Shown here piece by piece: positions 32,301-43,400 of a DNA stretch of 64,000 nt. Location of the stretch: assembly GCA_030180135.1 (NCBI GenBank), contig CM058239.1:62317823-62381822 (forward strand), read 5' to 3'. The first letter of the stretch is position 1. Every line of letters starts with the position of its first letter. Below the pieces are notes generated by a model. That model did not search any database. It had not been told where the DNA came from and saw only the letters and a program-made list of their open reading frames with translations. Both the position numbers and the translations under genes were made by a program. The DNA is from Orychophragmus violaceus (Eukaryota; Streptophyta; Magnoliopsida; Brassicales; Brassicaceae).

Positions 32301-34295
32301 AAGTAACACTACTAAGAGACTAGAAAGAAACTTTGATCTTGTAAAAGGCCCTATGAGAATCCTAAAAAAAACTTTGTAACCAAAACTTCTTGAAACATAT
32401 ATGTCATGGATTGAAGAATTTAGGTGATGTAAGAACTATAAGTAAGTTTATGTATGCTCAGAAAGGTAGAATGAGAAGCATGTTATACAAGTTGTTGTTC
32501 TTTTCAATCACCCCCAAGTAACACTACTAAGAGACTAGAAAGAAACTTTGATCTTGTAAAAGGCCCTATGAGAATCCTAAAAAAAACTTTGTAACCAAAA
32601 CTTCTTGAAACATATATGTCATGGATTGAAGAATTTAGGTGATGTAAGACAACTATAAGTAAGTTTATGTATGCTCAGAAAGGTAGAATGAGAAGCATGT
32701 TATACAAGTTGTTGTTCCTTTCAATCACCCCCAAGTAGCACTACTAAGAGACTAGAAAGAAACTTTGATCTTGTAAAAGGCCCTATGAGAATCCTAAAAA
32801 AAACTTTGTAACCAAAACTTCTTGAAACATATATGTCATGGATTGAAGAATTTAGGTGATGTTAGAACTATAAGTAAGTTTATGTATGCTCAGAAAGGTA
32901 GAACGAGAAGCATGTTATACAAGTTGTTGTTCTTTTCAATCACCCCCAAGTAACACTACTAAGAGACTAGAAAGAAACTTTGATCTTGTAAAAGGCCCTA
33001 TGAGAATCCTAAAAAAAACTTTGTAACCAAAACTTCTTGAAACATATATGTCATGGATTGAAGAATTTAGGTGATCTAAGACAACTATAAGTAAGTTTAT
33101 GTATGCTCAGAAAGGTAGAATGAGAAGCATGTTATACAAGTTGTTGTTCCTTTCAATCACCCCCAAGTAACACTACTAAGAGACTAGAAAGAAACTTTGA
33201 TCTTGTAAAAGGCCCTATGAGAATCCTAAAAATAACTTTGTAACCAAAACTTTTTGAAACATATATGTCATGGATTGAAGAATTTAGGTGATTAAAGACA
33301 ACTATAAGTAAGTTTATGTATGCTCAGAAAGGTAGAATGAGAAGCATGTTATACAAGTTGTTGTTCCTTTCAATCACCCCCAAGTAACAATACTAAGAGA
33401 CTAGAAAGAAACTTTGATCTTGTAAATGGCCCTATGAGAATCCTAAAAAAAACTTTGTAACCAAAACTTCTTGAAACATATATGTCATGGATTGAAGAAT
33501 TTAGGTGATGTAAGAACTATAAGTAAGTTTATGTATGCTCAGAAAGGTAGAATGAGAATCATGTTATACAAGTTGTTGTTCTTTTCAATCACCCCCAAGT
33601 AACACTACTAAGAGACTAGAAAGAAACTTTGATCTTGTAAAAGGCCCTATGAGAATCCTAAAAAAAACTTTGTAACCAAAACTTCTTGAAACATATATGT
33701 CATGGATTGAAGAATTTAGGTGATGTAAGACAACTATAAGTAAGTTTATGTATGCTCAGAAAGGTAGAATGAGAAGCATGTTATACAAGTTGTTGTTCCT
33801 TTCAATCACCCCCAAGTAACACTACTAAGAGACTAGAAAGAAACTTTGATCTTGTAAAAGGCCCTATGAGAATCCTAAAAAAAATTTTGTAACCAAAACT
33901 TCTTGAAACATACATGTCATGGATTGAAGAATTTAGGTGATCTAAGACAACTATAAGTAAGTTTATGTATGCTCAGAAAGGTAGAATGAGAAGCATGTTA
34001 TACAAGTTGTTGTTCCTTTCAATCACCCCCAAGTAACACTACTAAGAGACTAGAAAGAAACTTTGATCTTGTAAAAGGCCCTATGAGAATCCTAAAAATA
34101 ACTTTGTAACCAAAACTTTTTGAAACATATATGTCATGGATTGAAGAATTTAGGTGATTAAAGACAACTATAAGTAAGTTTATGTATGCTCAGAAAGATA
34201 GAATGAGAAGCATGTTATACAAGTTGTTGTTCCTTTCAATCACCCCCAAGTAACACTACTAAGAGACTAGAAAGAAACTTTGATCTTGTAAAAGG

Positions 34296-35432
34296 TGTTG
34301 GAATTTCAGATGCATCCATGGGGATGATCTGAGAAACAAGTCTGGCTCAAGAGAATGAGGTAGAGTAGAAGAAACAAGCCTTAGACCCAATTAGGGTTCT
34401 TAAGGCGCTTAGAGAGAGAAACTAGGGTTGCGGTTATAAAAGAAGAAAGAAAGATACTCTACCTCAATAAATGAACACTTAAGCTATATGAAAATGTCAT
34501 CCAAGAGCTTAACATCACATAGGATTGTTTACTCATGATAATGGATGACAAATCAGTAATTAGCTAAGAGGTGTTCTAAGAAGAAAGAAAAGGAAAACAT
34601 GTAAGAGCATTATAAACCGAGAGACTCTCACACTTGGATTAGTTATGGAAGAACTATCCAAGTGTGGTTTAGGACTGCCTTAGCAGCCCACCAAGGCTCT
34701 TACATGAGTCTACATTGTGTCTTGTTGAAGATCACAATGAGAGCTTAAGAGAAAGAAACCGCAAGAACAACTAAAGTAAAGAGAGAAGGACTTTAAGAGA
34801 GAATGACAAGAATCTTGTTGATTACTTGTGAAGTGAATTAGCAAATGTTTACAATGGCGTGGGAGACCTTTAAATAGGCTCACAATTAGGTTAAGACAAC
34901 AATAAACAAAGATAAACCAAGATTACATCTCAACCATTGATTCATAGGAGGGAAAAACGAGTTTGAATGGATGGTTGGATCTTCTCCTCTTCATTTTGGT
35001 TTCTAGTGAGTTCAGACTTGAAAGTGACTTGTCTAAACTCTTAATTGGCGTGTGCAGGTCTGGAGAGAGAGAAGGCACACTCCCAAGAGTGATAGAGACA
35101 TTTCTGCACCACTTGCATCTTCTTAAACACACATGTGACTCTTCTTGAGTCTGTTTTTGTACAGACATCTGTTTGGCCCCAACTTTGCACATCTTCATCT
35201 TCTGATTATCTAAGTGCCCCAACTTTGCACTTCATAACTTTGGCCCTGACTTTGCACATGATGATCTTGCCCCAACTTTGCACATCTTCATCTATGAGTG
35301 TTGCTTGTAACACTCTTCTCATGCTTGTGGAACCACCTCTTTTACTTGTGGAACACTTCTTCTTGCTTTGTTTAGGACTGAGGCTCGGCTTCTTCAGCCT
35401 CTCCTCATCCCATTTCTTCTTCCTCTCTAATA
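34296..35432 (-). repeat. C 3' LTR (1137 bp)
   Basis: Begins TGTTGGAATTTC on the plus strand and ends CTCTAATA before the PPT complement. A TATTTAAA box on the minus strand lies at 34867-34878. Confidence 0.88.
35176..35286 (-). promoter_or_regulatory. Array of four GCCCCAACTTTGCAC-type motifs in the C LTR
   Basis: Plus-strand copies at 35176-35192, 35216-35230, about 35243-35257 (GGCCCTGACTTTGCAC) and 35269-35286. They lie upstream or downstream of the TATA-like box depending on strand; on the element's own strand they sit upstream, in U3. Regularly repeated short sites before a promoter look like activator sites, but no factor is recognised. Confidence 0.5.
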
Positions 35433-35441
35433 CTCCCCCGC
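35433..35441 (-). promoter_or_regulatory. Polypurine tract, C
   Basis: Minus strand GCGGGGGAG directly before the 3' LTR. Confidence 0.8.
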
Positions 35442-35515
35442 AAGCTTGGTCGTCGGGACTCCAAAAGACCAAAGGGAGAAGAGGACCAAAGGCCAAGCTT
35501 GGAGCGGTTGAACTA

Positions 35516-35580
35516 CCTCATTAAAAACCTCCTTAAGTAAAACCTCTTGGGATAAAACCTTAAGGAGGACAAAAAGAGTA
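35516..35580 (-). other. Conserved 3' hairpin, C version
   Basis: On the minus strand CCTCCTTAAG pairs with CTTAAGGAGG around a loop TTTTATCCCAAGAGGTTTT, flanked by CTCTTTTTG and TTTTTAATGAGG. Same loop and flanks as families A and B with a different stem. Confidence 0.7.
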
Positions 35581-36440
35581 TAGTCACCTACTCAAGATGT
35601 AACTTGACCTTGGTATCATCATCTTAACTCACGGCTCACTTCTCTCTCCAACTCTTTCTTCCCTTAGCATTCCTTGGTTTGATTCTTCTTGATATGCACT
35701 TCTTTGATCTTTGTTGTGTCTCTTTGAAACTTGGACTCTATAGTGCTCCGGCCTTTAACCCCAACATTGATAATCCTTCTCTTCCTGAGTTGAACTTCAA
35801 GTTGGTCTCATCTTCCTCTTGGAAAGACTTCAAGACTTGCGGATGCTCCTCATAGCTCCTTCACTTTCTAATGCTCCTCAAGCATGTCTTTATCTTTTCC
35901 TTCAACACAAAGGTTTAAAGGAAACATGTTAAGTGTGTGCAAGACATTTAGAACATTAGCTAAGCATTAAACCTTTATGTTTAGAAACGTTTTGAGTATT
36001 AGTTTTAAAACGTTTTTGAATTGAAACACATGATCACAACAAGATACTTAAGAGAAAAACAAGTCTAAAACGTTTTGAGAATTAAGTTTAAAACATTTTG
36101 ACTTTGAAAACTTCACATAATCAAGAGAACTCATAAGATGGAAGCTTAATGAAAATGAAAAGGAGGTTTTAGAAGTAGCCTGATTTCTTGTTGCGGTTGG
36201 GAGTGATTGAATGTTTGCCTTGTTGGAACATAACCATGATTGATCCAACAAGCTCCCCCGCACCCTTGAATGGCTCTTCACCATGTATACACAGCTTGTA
36301 CAACTCCTTGTACAGCTTCTTTGAACAAGGCCTCTTCCTTCTTTGAATGGACAGCTTGTAAACCGCCTTCTTCTTTGGGAAGATCCTTGAACCATAAGCT
36401 CATCCTCCAGCTGACTTCCAACTCGGTGATGGCTCCAACA

Positions 36441-36526
36441 AAATGAGGATTTCAGTTCATCCACAACTCCATGAGGATTTGGGTTTACCCACAACCAAAT
36501 GAGGATTTCAGTTTATCCACAACTCC
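36441..36526 (+). repeat. Short tandem repeat in C interior
   Basis: Three units of 30, 26 and 30 bp, each containing ATGAGGATTT and CCACAAC. Function unknown. Confidence 0.7.
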
Positions 36527-37009
36527 TTGAGTTCACTGGTTTTGTTGGATACTTCTTCAGCTCCTCAACCACACAACTCCAACATCATCAGCTTGAACCG
36601 CCACTTAGAGTATGCATCCTCTTTTTGTGACTGATCCTCACTGCCAAAATCTCTTCATTCCTCCTAAGAACACCAAGAACAAACACATAACATTCTCAAG
36701 CAACACAAGTCTGGCCAGAACCATGAGCTTGATTAAGTTTCTGTGAAAGAAAAGAATGGGCTCTTTAGGAGTGAATTTTGAGAGAGAGAATAAGAAAAGA
36801 AAAAGAAAAATGAAGAATGGGAGAATGGATGACACAACTCAGATTTAAGAGTTTGTGCATCAGAGTATAAAGGAGTTTGAGAGTGAGAGAGAATGAGAAT
36901 GTGATTTTGGAAGACAAAGCTCAGATTTAAGAGTATGTGAGCCAAAATCAGAGTATAAGAGAGTATGGGAGTTTGAAAAGAAAAAAGAAAAAGAAAAAAT
37001 GTTTCAGGT

Positions 37010-37262
37010 TCAGGGACTAAGTTGTGCTTAGTTTAACTCAGAAACTTATGTGTTTAAGGTTCAGGGACTGAGTGTGTTTCTCAGTTTAACTCATAAACAA
37101 CCACATGAAAAAGAACCAGAGAAGTTAAGAGTGAAAGAAGTAATGATATGCTCTTACACTTCTCTGATTTTTCTCAACAAGAACTTGTTGTCTCCCAAAG
37201 ACAATGGAGCAACAAGCAGAACGTCAATGGTTCAGGGACTGAGGGTTTACTCTCAGTTTGAC
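37010..37262 (-). other. Three small hairpins in the C leader
   Basis: ACTAAG/CTTAGT at 37016-37032 (5-base loop), ACTGAG/CTCAGT at 37067-37085 (7-base loop) and ACTGAG/CTCAGT at 37238-37257 (8-base loop). Each is preceded on the plus strand by GTTCAGGG. The A-T/G-C change is matched on both arms. They lie 300-550 bp from the PBS, where packaging or dimerisation signals are often found. Confidence 0.6.
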
Positions 37263-37548
37263 TCATGACAAAGAGAATGGCACCAAGTGAACTGAGCTTG
37301 GTCCATTTAAAACAATGCGGAAGCAAGACCGAGAGATAAGAGTGAAAGAAGCAAAGATGTGCTCTTACTCTCTCTGGTTTTTCATCAACAACTTGTTAAC
37401 TCTCAAGGAAGGTAGAGCAACAAGTTTTGATGGTTAGGATCCAAGAAAAACAGAAGCTTGGTCCTCTTAAAACATTGCGGAAAGCAAAACTTAACAAGAC
37501 AGATTTTGCTCTCTATCTTGAAACAAAAATGAGCCAACAACTTGTGTG

Positions 37549-37560
37549 GCTCTGATACCA
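37549..37560 (-). promoter_or_regulatory. Primer-binding site, C
   Basis: Minus strand TGGTATCAGAGC, abutting the 5' LTR. Confidence 0.88.
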
Positions 37561-38739
37561 TGTTGGAATTTCAGATGCATCCATGGGGATGATCTGAGAA
37601 ACAAGTCTGGCTCAAGAGAATGAGGTAGAGTAGAAGAAACAAGCCTTAGACCCAATTAGGGTTCTTAAGGCGCTTAGAGAGAGAAACTAGGGTTGCGGTT
37701 ATAAAAGAAGAAAGAAAGATACTCTACCTCAATAAATGAACACTTAAGCTATATGAAAATGTCATCCAAGAGCTTAACATCACATAGGATTGTTTACTCA
37801 TGATAATGGATGACAAATCAGTAATTAGCTAAGAGGTGTTCTAAGAAGAAAGAAAAGGAAAACATGTAAGAGCATTATAAACCGAGAGACTCTCACACTT
37901 GGATTAGTTATGGAAGAACTATCCAAGTGTGGTTTAGGACTGCCTTAGCAGCCCACCAAGGCTCTTACATGAGTCTACATTGTGTCTTGTTGAAGATCAC
38001 AATGAGAGCTTAAGAGAAAGAAACCGCAAGAACAACTAAAGTAAAGAGAGAAGGACTTTAAGAGAGAATGACAAGAATCTTGTTGATTACTTGTGAAGTG
38101 AATTAGCAAATGTTTACAATGGCGTGGGAGACCTTTAAATAGGCTCACAATTAGGTTAAGACAACAATAAACAAAGATAAACCAAGATTACATCTCAACC
38201 ATTGATTCATAGGAGGGAAAAACGAGTTTGAATGGATGGTTGGATCTTCTCCTCTTCATTTTGGTTTCTAGTGAGTTCAGACTTGAAAGTGACTTGTCTA
38301 AACTCTTAATTGGCGTGTGCAGGTCTGGAGAGAGAGAAGGCACACTCCCAAGAGTGATAGAGACATTTCTGCACCACTTGCATCTTCTTAAACACACATG
38401 TGACTCTTCTTGAGTCTGTTTTTGTACAGACATCTGTTTGGCCCCAACTTTGCACATCTTCATCTTCTGATTATCTAAGTGCCCCAACTTTGCACTTCAT
38501 AACTTTGGCCCTGACTTTGCACATGATGATCTTGCCCCAACTTTGCACATTGATCATCTGTGTCTGTGTCTGTGTGCCCCAACTTTGCACATCTTCATCT
38601 ATGAGTGTTGCTTGTAACACTCTTCTCATGCTTGTGGAACCACCTCTTTTACTTGTGGAACACTTCTTCTTGCTTTGTTTAGGACTGAGGCTCGGCTTCT
38701 TCAGCCTCTCCTCATCCCATTTCTTCTTCCTCTCTAATA
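37561..38739 (-). repeat. C 5' LTR / shared middle LTR (1179 bp)
   Basis: Nearly identical to 34296-35432 but 42 bp longer: a second GCCCCAACTTTGCACAT (38576-38592) plus a TGTGTC-rich spacer follows the one at 38534-38550, giving five motif copies. Minus-strand TATA-like box at 38132-38143. It is joined on the right to C' interior without a PPT. Confidence 0.88.
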
Positions 38740-39414
38740 CAAGCAACACAAGTTTGATCAGGACTAATGAGCTTGAATTAAGTTTATGTGCAAGTATAAG
38801 ATAGTTCTTTAGGAGTAAATTTTAGAGTAAAATAGAAGTAACCAGAGAGTATAAAGAGTATGGGATGACACACAACTCAGATTAAGAGAGTGTGCACCAG
38901 AGAATGAGAGTATAGAGAGTATGTGAGTTTGGAATGCATAAACTCAGATTAAGATCATGTAAACCAAACTCAGAGAATAGTAGTATGGGAGAATGGGAGT
39001 ATGAACCTGAAACACAGAAAATAAAAAGTTAGATAATATGTTTCTAGTTCAGGGACTAAGATAGCTTAGTTTGACTTAGAAACAACACATGTTTAAGGTT
39101 CATGGACTGAGTTTCTTGCTCAGTTTAACTCATAAACATTTCAAAAGTTCAGGGACTGAGTTTGCTCAGTTTGAAACAAGAAACAAAAAAAACCAGAGAA
39201 GCAACAAGTAAAAACATAACTATATGCTCTTGTTCTTCTCTGATTTCTTAATCAACTTATCATCTCTTCAAAACAGAGAGCTACAAGTATTAAGAACATG
39301 AAACCAAGTAAAACCAGAAGCTTGGTTCATGAAAAACATTGCGGAAGCTAAAGGAAAAATCAAGACAGATTTTGCTCTCTATCTTGAAACAATTTGAAGC
39401 CAACAACTTGTGTG
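38740..39414 (-). mobile_element. C' interior remnant
   Basis: Homologous to the PBS-proximal part of the C interior (compare 38740 onward with 36693 onward) but clearly diverged. The equivalent of about 35433-36692, including PPT and the conserved hairpin, is absent and the remnant starts exactly at the LTR edge. Contains three more small hairpins. No coding potential. Confidence 0.75.
39049..39176 (-). other. Three small hairpins in the C' leader
   Basis: ACTAAG/CTTAGT at 39055-39070, ACTGAG/CTCAGT at 39106-39124 and ACTGAG/CTCAGT at 39155-39170, with loops of 4, 7 and 4 bases. Pairing is kept although the surrounding sequence has diverged from C. Confidence 0.6.
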
Positions 39415-39426
39415 GCTCTGATACCA
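39415..39426 (-). promoter_or_regulatory. Primer-binding site, C'
   Basis: Minus strand TGGTATCAGAGC next to the C' LTR. Confidence 0.87.
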
Positions 39427-39832
39427 TGTTAGAATTTCAGATACATCCATGGGGATGCTCTGAGAAACAAGTCTGGCTCAAGAGAATGAGGTAGAGTAGA
39501 AGAAACAAGCCTAAGACCCAATTAGGGTTCTTAAGGCGCTTAGAGAGAGAAACTAGGGTTTGCGGATTAAAAGAGAAACAAAAGCTACTCTACCTCTAGA
39601 AATGAACACTTAAGCTATATGAAAATGTCTCCAAGAGCTTAACATCACATTAGGATAGTTTACTCATGAGAATGGAGCCAAATCAGTAATTAACTTAGAG
39701 GTGTTCTAAAAGAAGAAGACAAAACTATGTAAGAGCATTAAAGGAAAACCGAGAGCTCTCACACTTGGATTAGTTATGGAAGAACTATCCAAGTGTGGAT
39801 TTGGGACTGCCTTAGCAGCCCAACCATGCTCT

Positions 39833-40338
39833 TGTAAGAATATGAGAATTAGAGAGTTATATGAGAGATTTAGCAAGAGAGAAAGAAAGAAGAAGAATTG
39901 CACAAGAGGAGTATGAGGGAAAAGTTTTCCCAAGTCTGTATTTTTCTTATTGATTTTACAATGAATATATAGACAAAAACTAACTCAATTTCGTGGCTAC
40001 TACTTTCAAATTCAAACTCTAATGACAAAATAATTCTAAAGACACCTTTGGACAAAAGGGTGAAGCAAGTAGGGAAGGGAATCTCCATTTGAATTTGAAT
40101 CTTGTCTCCTGGTACTGTTCATCCGTGGAGTCAAGCTTCTAGAAGATCTTTGACTTGGTTAATGGTAACTTATCCTTTTACCACTTAACCATAAGATTAA
40201 ACTCTCTCCCTTTTACTTATTTACCTCTTCTTCTTCTGATCGGATCAAAGGACTTCAAATTGATATGAACACTTAAGGTGTTCATCTCAATACTCAATAC
40301 ACTGATCATATTGCACACTTTGGATCTTCTTCTCAATA
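39833..40338 (-). repeat. A3 3' LTR (506 bp)
   Basis: Plus strand TGTAAGAATATG...TTCTCAATA; minus strand TATTGAG...TTACA. Confidence 0.94.
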
Positions 40339-40347
40339 CTCCCCCTC
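40339..40347 (-). promoter_or_regulatory. Polypurine tract, A3
   Basis: Minus strand GAGGGGGAG next to the 3' LTR. Confidence 0.9.
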
Positions 40348-40397
40348 AAGCTTGAATTCAAGAGTTGAATCAAGCTTGGAATGACAATGGAGATCCA

Positions 40398-40460
40398 CCT
40401 CATTAAAAACCTTCATGAAGAAAACCACTTGGGATAAAACTTCATGAAGGGAAAAAGAGT
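40398..40460 (-). other. Conserved 3' hairpin, A3
   Basis: Same CCTTCATGAAG / CTTCATGAAGG arms as the other A copies, with loop TTTTATCCCAAGTGGTTTT. The pol stop is in the 5' arm. Confidence 0.72.
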
Positions 40461-43400
40461 GCAGACTCCACAGCCTTAGAGGATTCGGGAAGCTCCATGA
40501 GTCCAAGCTTAGTGTGAATGGACTCACACACCTTCAAACTAGCTGCCTTGGTGAACACATCAGCTAGTTGTTCTTCACTCCTTGTAAAGCAAGGCAACAC
40601 CACTCCTTGCTCAATCATCTGCCTCACTTTGTGACAATCCACTTCTATGTGCTTGGTCCTTTCATGGAAGACTGAATTTGAAGCAATGTGAATGGCTGCT
40701 TGGTTATCACAATGCATGGTGATTGGTTTTGAAGTCTCAATCCCTAAATCCACAAGCAGAGCTTTGATCCATGCCAATTCGGTTGCTAGCTTCCTCATTG
40801 CTCTATATTCAGCTTCAGCACTTGAACATGACACTATCTTCTGCTTCTTGCTCTTCCAAGTAACAAGGTTGCCTCCAATGAATGTGCAATATCCAGTAGT
40901 AGACCTCCTGTCTACTCTATCTCCTGCCCAATCAGCATCACAATACCCAACTATCTCTGTGCTTTGATTGCAACCCATCCAAATGCCTTGACCAGGAGCA
41001 CCACTTAGGTATCTAAGTATCCTTTCAACCATGTTCCAATGATGCATCTTGGGTGCTTGCATATGCTGGCTTACTTGGTTCACTGCATAACACAAATCAG
41101 GTCTGGTTATGGTTAAGTAAATGAGCTTACCAACCATCCTTCTATACTGAGTAATGTCCTCAAATGGTTTATCCTCAAGCTCCCCCTCTCTTATGACTTT
41201 GTAGCCTTCCTCAAGAGGTGTCTTAGCCGGTTTTGCTCCTATCTTTCCTGCTTCAGATAACAAATCAAGTGTGTACTTCCTTTGAGATAAGAAGAGTCCA
41301 TCATTAGATCGACAAACTTCTATCCCAAGGAAGTACTTTAGAGTACCAAGGTCTTTAATATCAAAAACAGATTTGAGATAAGCCTTAGTGTCTTGTATAC
41401 CTGACTTGTTACTCCCTGATATGATAATGTCATCAACATAAACAAGGATGACAATGATACCTTCCTGATCCTGAAGAGTGAACAAGGTGTGATCTCCTTC
41501 AGACCTCTTGAATCCTCTTTGCATAAGTGTTGAGCTCAGTTTATGATACCAAGCTCTAGGTGACTGCTTTAATCCATAGATAGCCTTCTTGAGTCTTAAC
41601 ACCTTCCCTGGTTTCACAATGCTTTCAAGACCAGAAGGTGGTGTCATGTATACCTCATCTTCAAGCTCCCCTTGAAGGAATGCATTCTTGACATCCATTT
41701 GCCAAAGTTCCCAATCAAGATTTGTTGCTAAAGACAAGATGATCCTAACTGTGTGAAGCTTAGCTACTGGTGCAAAGGTATCCAAGTAATCCTTTCCATA
41801 GGTTTGAGTGAAGCCTCTTGCAACCAACCTTGCTTTGTATCTCTCAACTTCTCCATTACTCCTATACTTGATGGTGAAAACCCATTTAGAGGTCACTGCC
41901 TTCTTTCCTTTAGGAAGTTCTGCCTCATACCAAGTCTCATTGTTTTCCATTGCTTTGGTCTCTTCATCTACAGCTTGCATCCATCTCTTATCTCCTTTGG
42001 CCTCTTCATAGGTTGTTGGTACATGTTCTTGATCCAACTTCCCAATGAACACTTGATGTTCCAAAGGTACATAAGCTAAAGTGCAAGTAGCTTGAATGGG
42101 ATGAGCTACCGCATTGCTGTTGAAGTAAACCCTAGTCTTCTTCCATTCTGATGGATCCTTTTTCTCCCTTGTGCTCCTCCTTAATACTTGAACTGGCTGC
42201 TCATGTAGAACCGGTTGTTCCATCTCTTCATTTTGATGGTCCAACTCCTCAGCTTCTATCTCATGTTCTTCATGTTCCTCAATACCAGCTTGATCATGTG
42301 TAGTAGAATCAGGTTCTTGCGGTTCTGGTGCTGATTCATGAGTGTCCCCCTCATGATCAGGATGGGGATGTTGAGGAGCTTCTGAAGTTGGAGCAGGGAC
42401 TGAAGAAGTAGGACTTGTCTTGGCCGGTTGTGGAGGCATACTAATACCAAGGTTTTCCATGATCATCCTTAGGTTAGCAGCTCGGTCTGATTGAGATGTG
42501 GGAAGATCCTTCAAGCTATCCCAATTCTTCTCATCATAGAAACTTCTTGTCTCCATAAATTTCACATCTCTTGAGATCAAAACCTTCCTTGTTTCAGGCA
42601 CATAACACTTGTATCCTCTTTGCGTTGTGGAATATCCAATGAACATGGCTTTGGTGCTCTTAGCATCCAACTTATCCCTCTGTTCTCCTGGTATTAACAC
42701 AAAGCAAATACACCCAAACACACGTAAGTGATCAACCAATGGATTTGTTTTGTTTAGTACCTGAAATGGAGATTGATCCTTAAGAACTCTCGTGGGAGTT
42801 CTATTGATCAAGTAGCATGCAGTCATGACTGCATCTCCCCAAAACCTCTTAGGAACATTCTTATAGAACATCATGGACCTTGCCACCTCCATTAAGTGTC
42901 TGTTCTTTCTCTCAGCCACTCCATTTTGTTGTGGAGTGTACGGGCAGCTTGTTTGATGAAGAATCCCATGTTTGGACAAGTGTTGTTTGAAGGCATTGCT
43001 TGTATACTCACCACCATTGTCTGATCTAAAAATTTTGATCTTAGCATTGAAATGGTTAGTAACATGACTTTGAAAGTTCATAAAAGCTTCTAACACTCTA
43101 TCTTTAGTTTGCATCAATGTTATCCAAGTGTATTTAGATTTTTCATCAATGAAAGTGACAAAGTACTTATGATTCTCTCTAGACAAACAAGGAGCAGTCC
43201 ACACATCAGAATGAACAAGATCAAAGCAACTTTCATAAGTAGTTTTAGAACTTGGAAAAACAGATTTGCAATGTTTCCCAAGAATACAAGCCTCACAATC
43301 ATCATTCTTAAAAGAAACAGAAGGTAATAAGAGTCCTAATGCCCTAGAGTGTGGATGTCCTAGTCTAGCATGCCAAATAGAGTCATCCACACCAACACAA

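Larger units (their letters stand above)
22459..34295. repeat. Satellite array, block 3, with higher-order repeats
   Basis: About 55 monomers of roughly 215-217 bp in one orientation. Monomer classes are told apart by diagnostic variants: AGGTGATTAAAG, GATGTAAGAAC, GATGTAAGACA, GATCTAAG or GATGTTAG near the start; AAAGATAG or AAAGGTAG; CACCCCCAAG or CACCCCAAAG; AAAAATAAC or AAAAAAAAC; and ACATACATGT for ACATATATGT. These classes recur in ordered series. Ends in AAAGG at the boundary with element C. Minus-strand open frames here are by-products of the repeat. No gene. Confidence 0.95.
35433..37548 (-). other. Interior of element C, no recognisable protein
   Basis: No gag, protease, integrase or RT motif in any frame. 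The longest minus-strand frame (36048-36494, 148 codons) is basic and serine-rich, without family resemblance; I treat it as chance. The part nearest the PPT is mixed sequence; 36700-37000 is purine-rich on the plus strand; 37000-37500 has repeated hairpin-forming units. Confidence 0.65.
34296..38739 (-). mobile_element. Non-coding LTR element, family C
   Basis: LTRs at 34296-35432 (3') and 37561-38739 (5') enclose a 2.1-kb interior with PBS, PPT and hairpin but no recognisable gag or pol. On the minus strand the ends are TATTAGAG...TTCCAACA, the same TA...CA class as families A and B. Its left flank is satellite ending AAAGG, but the right flank is not satellite: a second, shorter C-like interior follows directly. 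The size and lack of coding suggest a LARD-type non-autonomous element. Its PBS, PPT, termini and hairpin match copia families here, so a copia helper is a reasonable inference. Confidence 0.8.

Noticed and set aside
22459..34295. Regularly repeated units could be read as a CRISPR array
   Set aside because: Whole ~217-bp units repeat without conserved-repeat/unique-spacer alternation, and the context is plant retrotransposons.
34291..34295. AAAGG as TSD of element C paired with AAAGT at 52048
   Set aside because: The fifth base differs and the two sites lie at different positions of the monomer, so they are not one duplicated target.
34923..35524. Overlapping frames of about 100-130 codons in the C LTRs
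   Set aside because: They lie on both strands of an LTR and owe their length to the repeated GCCCCAACTTTGCAC motif; the 42-bp difference between LTRs changes the protein without any sign of constraint.
36048..36494. 148-codon minus-strand frame inside element C
   Set aside because: No recognisable family, low-complexity serine/arginine composition, and no equivalent in C'. Probably chance.
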